Of a stretch of DNA of 9,890 nt, positions 5,635 through 9,890 are shown piece by piece. The notes under the pieces are model-generated. The model had not been told where the DNA came from. It worked only from the letters and a program-made list of their open reading frames with translations, and did no database searches. The position numbers and the translations under genes were made by a program. The DNA comes from Treponema sp. (GTDB lineage Bacteria; Spirochaetota; Spirochaetia; Treponematales; Breznakiellaceae), in contig JAISEA010000022.1 in assembly GCA_031264475.1 (NCBI GenBank), forward strand, positions 1 to 9,890, written 5' to 3'. Position 1 is the first letter of the stretch. Every line of letters starts with the position of its first letter.

Positions 5635-6714
5635 ATGTTTGTTGTTCATGTTCTCGAACCCTTTGCATCAGGCGTTATGACCGCCGTTATTAGTATAACA
5701 CAACAGTTACCTAAAATAAACCATCTCATTATTCACGGCTCAAGAATGTGGGTTGACGAAATTAAAAACGTCAAGGAACAATTCCCGTCTTACGTTACAT
5801 TTATCGAATGGCCCTTTGCGGGAAGAGAAATTAGTTTAAAGAACGACTCAAAAGCGCTTGTTTCGCTTATCAATATATTGAAAGAATATAAGGATGCAAT
5901 TATCCATCTTCACTCGTCTAAAGCGGGTTTCTTAGGGCGGATCGCCTGTAGGTATCTTGGCATCAAGCGGGTTATTTATACGCCGCACGGAGCGTCTTTT
6001 ATCAGAACCGACGTTAGTCAACGCGACCGTTGGTTTTTCCGTCTTTTAGAGAGATTGGGCGCATCCTTCGGCGGCATTGTGGTGGGATGCGGGAGATCAG
6101 AGGCGGAACTCTACCATGATTTGGGAGGAAACGGGCTTTTTGTGTCTAACGGCGTTCCCCTTTCCCCTGTTAAAAAGAATGAAAACGCCGACATCATTAC
6201 CTTCGTGGGCATAGCAAGCGTTCAGAAAACCCCTGCTTTGTTCAATAAAATAGCCTCGCGGGTGGAAGGTAACTTCTTCTGGGTCGGCGATGGACCCCTC
6301 CGCACCGCCCTGCAATCCCCAAACATAACTATTACCAATTGGGTAGACAAAGCGGCTGTCGACTCTTACTTGAACCGTACTTTCATTTACCTCTCGACAT
6401 CTGCATGGGAAGGCTTGCCTTTCGGGGTGCTTGAAGCCATGAATGTAGGGTGCGCCCTTCTCTTGCGAGACGTTCCGGGTAACAGAGACCTTGTAGTGCA
6501 AGGCGAAAACGGTTACCTATTCACCGGCGAGGACGAGGCGGTGACTCTTCTCAAACAAATGCTTGCGGATAGAGTAAAGACGTACGACATGGGATACAAA
6601 AGCCGCGACATGGTAGAAAAAGACTACTCTGTCGAAAAAATGGGACGTGGGTATCTTGAAATATACGAAAAGCTGTCTGGAAAACAGGAAAAGCAGACGA
6701 ATAAAGCGGTGTGA
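5635..6714 (+). CDS. Glycosyltransferase, GT4-like (GT-B fold)
   Basis: This 359-residue cytoplasmic glycosyltransferase would transfer a sugar from a nucleotide donor to an envelope glycan or lipid. The N-terminus has the typical GT-B start, a beta strand and Gly-containing loop (MFVVHVLEPFASGVMTAVI, residues 1-19). Next come HLHSSKAGFLGR (about 81-92) and YTPHG near residue 118. The C-terminal donor domain holds FVGIASVQKTP (about 190-200), WVGDGPLR, and the E-x7-E motif at E259-E267 (EGLPFGVLE). Length and domain order are normal for GT4. There are no membrane segments. The start at 5635 fits the family N-terminus but lacks a ribosome site. It is followed 12 nt later by the cytidylate kinase gene, so the two form an operon. 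The acceptor is unknown. Confidence 0.88.
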   Translation: MFVVHVLEPFASGVMTAVISITQQLPKINHLIIHGSRMWVDEIKNVKEQFPSYVTFIEWPFAGREISLKNDSKALVSLINILKEYKDAIIHLHSSKAGFLGRIACRYLGIKRVIYTPHGASFIRTDVSQRDRWFFRLLERLGASFGGIVVGCGRSEAELYHDLGGNGLFVSNGVPLSPVKKNENADIITFVGIASVQKTPALFNKIASRVEGNFFWVGDGPLRTALQSPNITITNWVDKAAVDSYLNRTFIYLSTSAWEGLPFGVLEAMNVGCALLLRDVPGNRDLVVQGENGYLFTGEDEAVTLLKQMLADRVKTYDMGYKSRDMVEKDYSVEKMGRGYLEIYEKLSGKQEKQTNKAV

Positions 6715-6726
6715 AAAGGAGTAGAT

Positions 6727-7245
6727 ATGGAAAACAAGGAAATCCGAATTGCAATATCTGGTAAAAGCGGTTGTGGAAATACCACGGTGAGCCGACTAGT
6801 GGCTGATAAGTTGGGGATCAAATTCATCAATTTTACGTTCAGGTCTTTGGCTCAAGAGAGGGGCTTGGACTTGCGTGAGGCGCTTGATCTGGCGGAAAAG
6901 GACGATGCCTGGGATAAGGAAATCGACAGTCGCCAAGTGTCCCTCGCTTTGGAAGGGAGTTGTGTGCTTGGCTCGCGGCTCGCTATCTGGATGCTTCCTC
7001 AAGCGGATTTGAAGGTTTACCTCAAGGCGTCTCCTGAAGCCCGTGCTGGACGTATCGTCAAACGGGAAGGCGGTATTCTCGAAGAAGTCGTCCGTTTCAC
7101 CGCGGAACGGGACAGCCGCGACCGTGAACGCTACCTCAAGCTCTACAACATAGATAACGATGTGTTTGGTTTCGCAGACCTCGTCATAGATACGGATAAA
7201 CTGTCTCCTGAAGACATAGCCGAATTGATTATAAGCCGTATCTAG
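6727..7245 (+). CDS. cmk: Cytidylate kinase, archaeal-type (AAA family)
   Basis: This 172-residue P-loop kinase resembles the archaeal-type CMP kinase family (cyt_kin_arch), which phosphorylates CMP or dCMP with ATP. Evidence includes the N-terminal P-loop, FRSLAQERG (about 38-46), LGSRLAIWM (about 79-87), the lid-like ASPEARAGRIVKREGG (about 101-116) and an ERDSRDRERY stretch with the DVFGFADLVIDT ending (about 145-156). The P-loop is GKSGCGNTT (12-20), with Asn18 where the Walker A lysine is expected and a lysine at position 13 instead. I recall this form in treponemes but cannot check it. The start is set by AAGGAG (6716-6721), 5 nt from the ATG. It is the second gene of an operon with the glycosyltransferase. 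CMP is a by-product of CDP-alcohol phosphotransfer, so recycling CMP fits the divergent neighbour. Confidence 0.85.
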   Translation: MENKEIRIAISGKSGCGNTTVSRLVADKLGIKFINFTFRSLAQERGLDLREALDLAEKDDAWDKEIDSRQVSLALEGSCVLGSRLAIWMLPQADLKVYLKASPEARAGRIVKREGGILEEVVRFTAERDSRDRERYLKLYNIDNDVFGFADLVIDTDKLSPEDIAELIISRI

Positions 7246-7280
7246 TCGCTCCTCTTACTTTATTCAAACATTTTGATGAC

Positions 7281-7300
7281 CAGAAGGGCGCTCCCTTCTG
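7281..7300 (+). terminator. 8-bp perfect hairpin between cmk and moxR
   Basis: CAGAAGGG (7281-7288), loop CGCT, CCCTTCTG (7293-7300). It lies 35 nt after cmk and could end that operon, but it is followed by CTTGTATT rather than a T run. It also ends 1 nt before the moxR -35 box, so it may instead be an operator. I am not sure which. Confidence 0.4.
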
Positions 7301-7301
7301 C

Positions 7302-7330
7302 TTGTATTAAAAGGTTTTTTGGGATATGCT
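7302..7330 (+). promoter_or_regulatory. Promoter of moxR, predicted leaderless
   Basis: TTGTAT (7302-7307), a 17-bp spacer and TATGCT (7325-7330) are followed by six T residues and the ATG at 7337. The boxes are weak on their own. The call rests on sharing its geometry with the promoters of the PEGA and glycosyltransferase genes. Confidence 0.45.
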
Positions 7331-7336
7331 TTTTTT

Positions 7337-8281
7337 ATGAATCAATCGGTAGGAAAATTGCTTGGTGGGCTTCAAAAAGTCATAAAGGGCAAACAAGAAT
7401 TCCTTGAACTGCTCATCGCCTGTGTCTTGGCAAAGGGACACGTCCTGATTGAAGACAATCCGGGGTTGGGCAAGACTACGGTAGCAAAGACTTTGGCGCG
7501 GCTTATCGCCGACGAAGACGGCGAGCCGCTTATGTTTAAGCGTATACAGTTTACGCCCGACCTTCTGCCTTACGATATTACCGGCGTAGATGTGTTTGAT
7601 CCTGAAACAAAGACGTTCCGTTTTGCGCCGGGACCCGTTCTGGCGAATATCGTGCTGGCGGATGAGATCAACAGAACCGCCCCGAAGACGCAATCCGCTT
7701 TGCTTGAGGTCATGGCTGAACGGCAGGTTACGGTCGGAAACACATCGTATAAATCAAAAGAGCCTTTTTTCGTCATTGCTACGGAAAACCCCATTGAAAG
7801 CGAAGGTACTTTTCCCCTGCCCGCCGCGCAACTCGATAGGTTTATACTACAGCTCTCCTTGGGTTATCCAGATCGGAACACAGAGCTGGCGATCTTGGAA
7901 GACAATCCCGCGGAAGAAACCCTGTCTAATCTTGAGCCTGTTATAACGCGGGCTGAATTTTTACAAGCGCAGGACGATGCGAGTAAGGTTTTTTGCCATC
8001 AAAGCCTAAAGGAGGTGGTAGCAGACCTTGTTCGCTCTACCCGCGCCCATGAAAACATCGCTCTGGGCGCCTCGCCGCGCGCTGGATTGCACCTTCTCGC
8101 GGCGTCCAAGGCGTTGGCTTTTGTTCGAGGACGAGACTTTGTGATTGACGAAGACATAGCGATCCTCTGCGGTCCCGCGCTTTGCCACCGCCTCAAAACA
8201 AGTCGTTCAGTCAAACCCGCGGATATTCTTCCCACAATACGGGTAATCTGTGCGGAAATTCTCAAAAAGAAGATCGTATAA
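7337..8281 (+). CDS. MoxR-family AAA+ ATPase
   Basis: This 314-residue cytoplasmic AAA+ protein of the MoxR group is thought to remodel or mature partner proteins, often together with a DUF58 or von Willebrand A protein. Walker A is NPGLGKTT (41-48) and Walker B is VLADEINR (106-113, D109, E110). Sensor 1 is ATENP (148-152) and the arginine region is LDRF (166-169). The C-terminal helical lid includes SPRAGLHLL. The length is normal. The ATG at 7337 gives the family's usual N-terminus but has no ribosome site. A TTG at 7319 with AAAAGG 4 nt upstream is a possible alternative, but it lies within the promoter spacer. The gene is followed 6 nt later by the DUF58 gene, forming the classic pair. 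The BatA-type genes that usually follow are absent here. Confidence 0.92.
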   Translation: MNQSVGKLLGGLQKVIKGKQEFLELLIACVLAKGHVLIEDNPGLGKTTVAKTLARLIADEDGEPLMFKRIQFTPDLLPYDITGVDVFDPETKTFRFAPGPVLANIVLADEINRTAPKTQSALLEVMAERQVTVGNTSYKSKEPFFVIATENPIESEGTFPLPAAQLDRFILQLSLGYPDRNTELAILEDNPAEETLSNLEPVITRAEFLQAQDDASKVFCHQSLKEVVADLVRSTRAHENIALGASPRAGLHLLAASKALAFVRGRDFVIDEDIAILCGPALCHRLKTSRSVKPADILPTIRVICAEILKKKIV

Positions 8282-8287
8282 AAAGAA

Positions 8288-9292
8288 ATGTTCCCAAAGC
8301 CATCGTTTCTAGGCGTTTTTACCTTTTTTATCGCTATTCTCTGCTTTATTATTGGGCATTTCCGCCACGAAATAGGACTTGTTTTCATTGCCTGCGTGTT
8401 TTTGGTAGTTCTCGTTTATTGTTTCATCGCAATTCTAATCATTGGAATCGTTTTTAGGAACGAAATGAAAACCTCTTTTCACGTCGTTTTATCGGAAAAG
8501 GTAAACACCGGCGGGCAAGTTAGGGTATCTGTCGCCCATTGTCCGCATTTTTTGAAATTCTTGAAAATACCCGGTATCCTTGTCCGTTGTGAAACGAAGC
8601 TTTTAACGGCTGACAAGAGGCTGATTCGTTTCATTTTTGATCCTTTGCGTCCTGAGGGTTTTATTGCGAAAGAGCGTGGCGCATATTACAGAGACAGCGA
8701 GGCGTTCATCTTTTCAGACGCGATGGGTTTCTTCTTGCTGAAGAACGCCCTATCTATCCTTCCTGTTCCACCACTCCTTGTCTTGCCGAATCCCGCGAAG
8801 GAAAGCGGCAGTCCGCCGGTGCAAGGCGGAGATATGCGGAGCATTGGCGCTTGTGTTTTAAAGGGTGAAAACCTCGTGGATCACAGACCTTACGTGCCCG
8901 GAGACGACCCGCGGCGAATCAATTGGAAGCTTTTCAGTCATGCCAGAGAACTTTTTGTCCGTGAAGAAGAAAGGACGCCGCCTTTTCACTCAAGCGTTCT
9001 CCTCTTCCTTGACACGCGAACAGATGAACCTTACACGGATTCCGCGCGGCAAGCGGTTGACGAGCTTTGTGAAAAAGCCTTTTCCCTCGCCTGTGAATGG
9101 ACGGCGCAAGGTATAGATGTTCATATCGGATTTACGGGAGAAAAGGGTCTGCAAGAGGACGCGGATTTTGCGGAAACGTTGGCGTTTCCCGCGTCCTGTA
9201 CTGCTTCGGAGTCTTTTCCTGCTTTTGACGACAAGCGTGGTATAGTTATTCTGACTGTTTCGGCTGTGGACAATGCTTTGACCCGTCGGTAA
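8288..9292 (+). CDS. DUF58 domain membrane protein
   Basis: This 334-residue protein has two N-terminal membrane segments (about 8-23 and 30-55), followed by a soluble part and the DUF58 signature YVPGDDPRRINWKLFSHA (202-219), with FVREEE just after. The C-terminal region (SSVLLFLDTR...) looks like the start of a von Willebrand A-type fold. DUF58 proteins are paired with MoxR ATPases, as here, with only 6 nt between the genes and no ribosome site beyond a weak AAAGA. Translation is therefore probably coupled to moxR. The function is not established; a role in membrane-associated complex assembly is the usual inference. The last 47 bp overlap the convergent methyltransferase gene on the other strand. 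Confidence 0.88.
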   Translation: MFPKPSFLGVFTFFIAILCFIIGHFRHEIGLVFIACVFLVVLVYCFIAILIIGIVFRNEMKTSFHVVLSEKVNTGGQVRVSVAHCPHFLKFLKIPGILVRCETKLLTADKRLIRFIFDPLRPEGFIAKERGAYYRDSEAFIFSDAMGFFLLKNALSILPVPPLLVLPNPAKESGSPPVQGGDMRSIGACVLKGENLVDHRPYVPGDDPRRINWKLFSHARELFVREEERTPPFHSSVLLFLDTRTDEPYTDSARQAVDELCEKAFSLACEWTAQGIDVHIGFTGEKGLQEDADFAETLAFPASCTASESFPAFDDKRGIVILTVSAVDNALTRR

Positions 9293-9890
9293 AACCTAGC
9301 CTTTTTTCCTTCGTTTGTGAATTCAGCGTATTTCTTTCCCAGAAAACCCCGTTTGAATACCCTTGAATGGTAGTATTATCCTCTGCCAACAACAGCCGCT
9401 TTTCAGCCCAACAGCAGTATTCTTCATTGATTTCGATACCCACATACCTGCGGTCTAGTTTTTTTGCCACAACCGATGTTGTCCCGGAGCCGAGAAACGG
9501 GTCTAGTACCATTCCGTTTTGGGGACAACTTGCCAATATTAGTTTGGCGATTAACTTTTCTGGCTTTTGGGTAGGATGGTCTGTATTTTCTGGCATGGAC
9601 CAATACGGTATAGAAATATCGTCCCAAAAATTGCTTGGATATGTCAGCCGAAAGTTACCGCCAGCCGTTTCTTCCCAGTCTTTTGGTTTTCCATTTTCTC
9701 TATACGGCGCGATTACCTTGCGTTTTTGTTTTACCGCGTCTACGTTGAAGTAATATTCTTCGCCCTTTGTCCCGAACCAAATATCTTCCGCCGCGTTTTT
9801 CCAGTTTGTTTTTGCGCCCCTGCCTTTTTCTCTCTGCCATATTATTCTGTTCCGAACTAGGGTAAAATCCCGCATGATTTGGTAGAGGCA
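9246..9890 (-). CDS. DNA amino-methyltransferase (N6-adenine or N4-cytosine), 5'-partial
   Basis: This is the C-terminal part of a SAM-dependent DNA methyltransferase. Seen in order (numbered from the ATG at 9875): IIWQREKGRGAKTNWKN with AEDIWF (11-34), IAPYR (55-59), the SNFWDDI to WSMPENTDHPTQKPEKLI stretch (81-109), motif I DPFLGSGTT (125-133) and YVGIEI (144-149). Motif I near the C-terminus means the catalytic (D/S)PP(Y/W) motif must lie upstream, as in the beta class, and it is outside the window. The frame stays open beyond that ATG to the window edge (LYQIM), so the gene starts outside. No restriction enzyme gene is visible in the window, so it could be a solitary methyltransferase or belong to a restriction system to the right. 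The 3' end overlaps the DUF58 gene by 47 bp in the convergent direction. Confidence 0.88.
   Translation of the reverse strand, partial: CLYQIMRDFTLVRNRIIWQREKGRGAKTNWKNAAEDIWFGTKGEEYYFNVDAVKQKRKVIAPYRENGKPKDWEETAGGNFRLTYPSNFWDDISIPYWSMPENTDHPTQKPEKLIAKLILASCPQNGMVLDPFLGSGTTSVVAKKLDRRYVGIEINEEYCCWAEKRLLLAEDNTTIQGYSNGVFWERNTLNSQTKEKRLGFTDGSKHCPQPKQSE

Overview
The window looks like a chromosomal segment of a spirochaete, most likely a Treponema-like (possibly insect-gut) lineage. This inference rests on three things: a long-form ribose-phosphate pyrophosphokinase, an archaeal-type cytidylate kinase with the P-loop GKSGCGNTT, and moderately GC-balanced DNA with complex intergenic repeats. No database search was possible, so the taxon is an inference.

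Layout from left to right. A 5'-truncated prs on the + strand converges on a two-gene minus-strand operon: dciA/DUF721, then a PflA/PflX-like radical SAM protein, joined by an ATGA overlap. Intergenic repeat element A (about 2508-2850) follows. Next is a minus-strand gene for a membrane-anchored PEGA plus SUMF-like protein. Upstream of it lie its promoter, a nine-unit array of 20-23 bp A/T-flanked repeats (4271-4462), and repeat element B (about 4465-4890), which is a diverged copy of A in the opposite orientation. A minus-strand CDP-alcohol phosphatidyltransferase has its last codons and stop inside the end of element B. Divergent from it is a + strand pair, a GT4 glycosyltransferase and the cytidylate kinase. 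Then come a + strand moxR-DUF58 pair and, on the minus strand, a 5'-truncated DNA amino-methyltransferase whose 3' end overlaps the DUF58 gene by 47 bp.

Functionally these are mostly housekeeping and envelope genes: PRPP and CMP metabolism, DnaB loading, phospholipid or glycan building, and a MoxR chaperone pair. There is no obvious defence or mobile-element cassette.

The two most interesting signals are not protein families. First, three genes that begin transcription units (PEGA, glycosyltransferase, moxR) each have a TTG-starting -35 box, exactly 17 bp, a -10-like box, and then only 6-7 bp before the ATG, with no usable Shine-Dalgarno sequence. This predicts leaderless mRNAs. The cytidylate kinase, phosphatidyltransferase and dciA instead have strong purine-rich ribosome sites 5 nt from the ATG. 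Second, elements A and B are two inverted copies of a structured repeat that share three ordered blocks, including a GC stem closing a 39-nt loop in both. They are bounded by small hairpins with 3-nt loops whose stems differ in sequence but keep pairing, and they are placed exactly against the ends of coding sequences.
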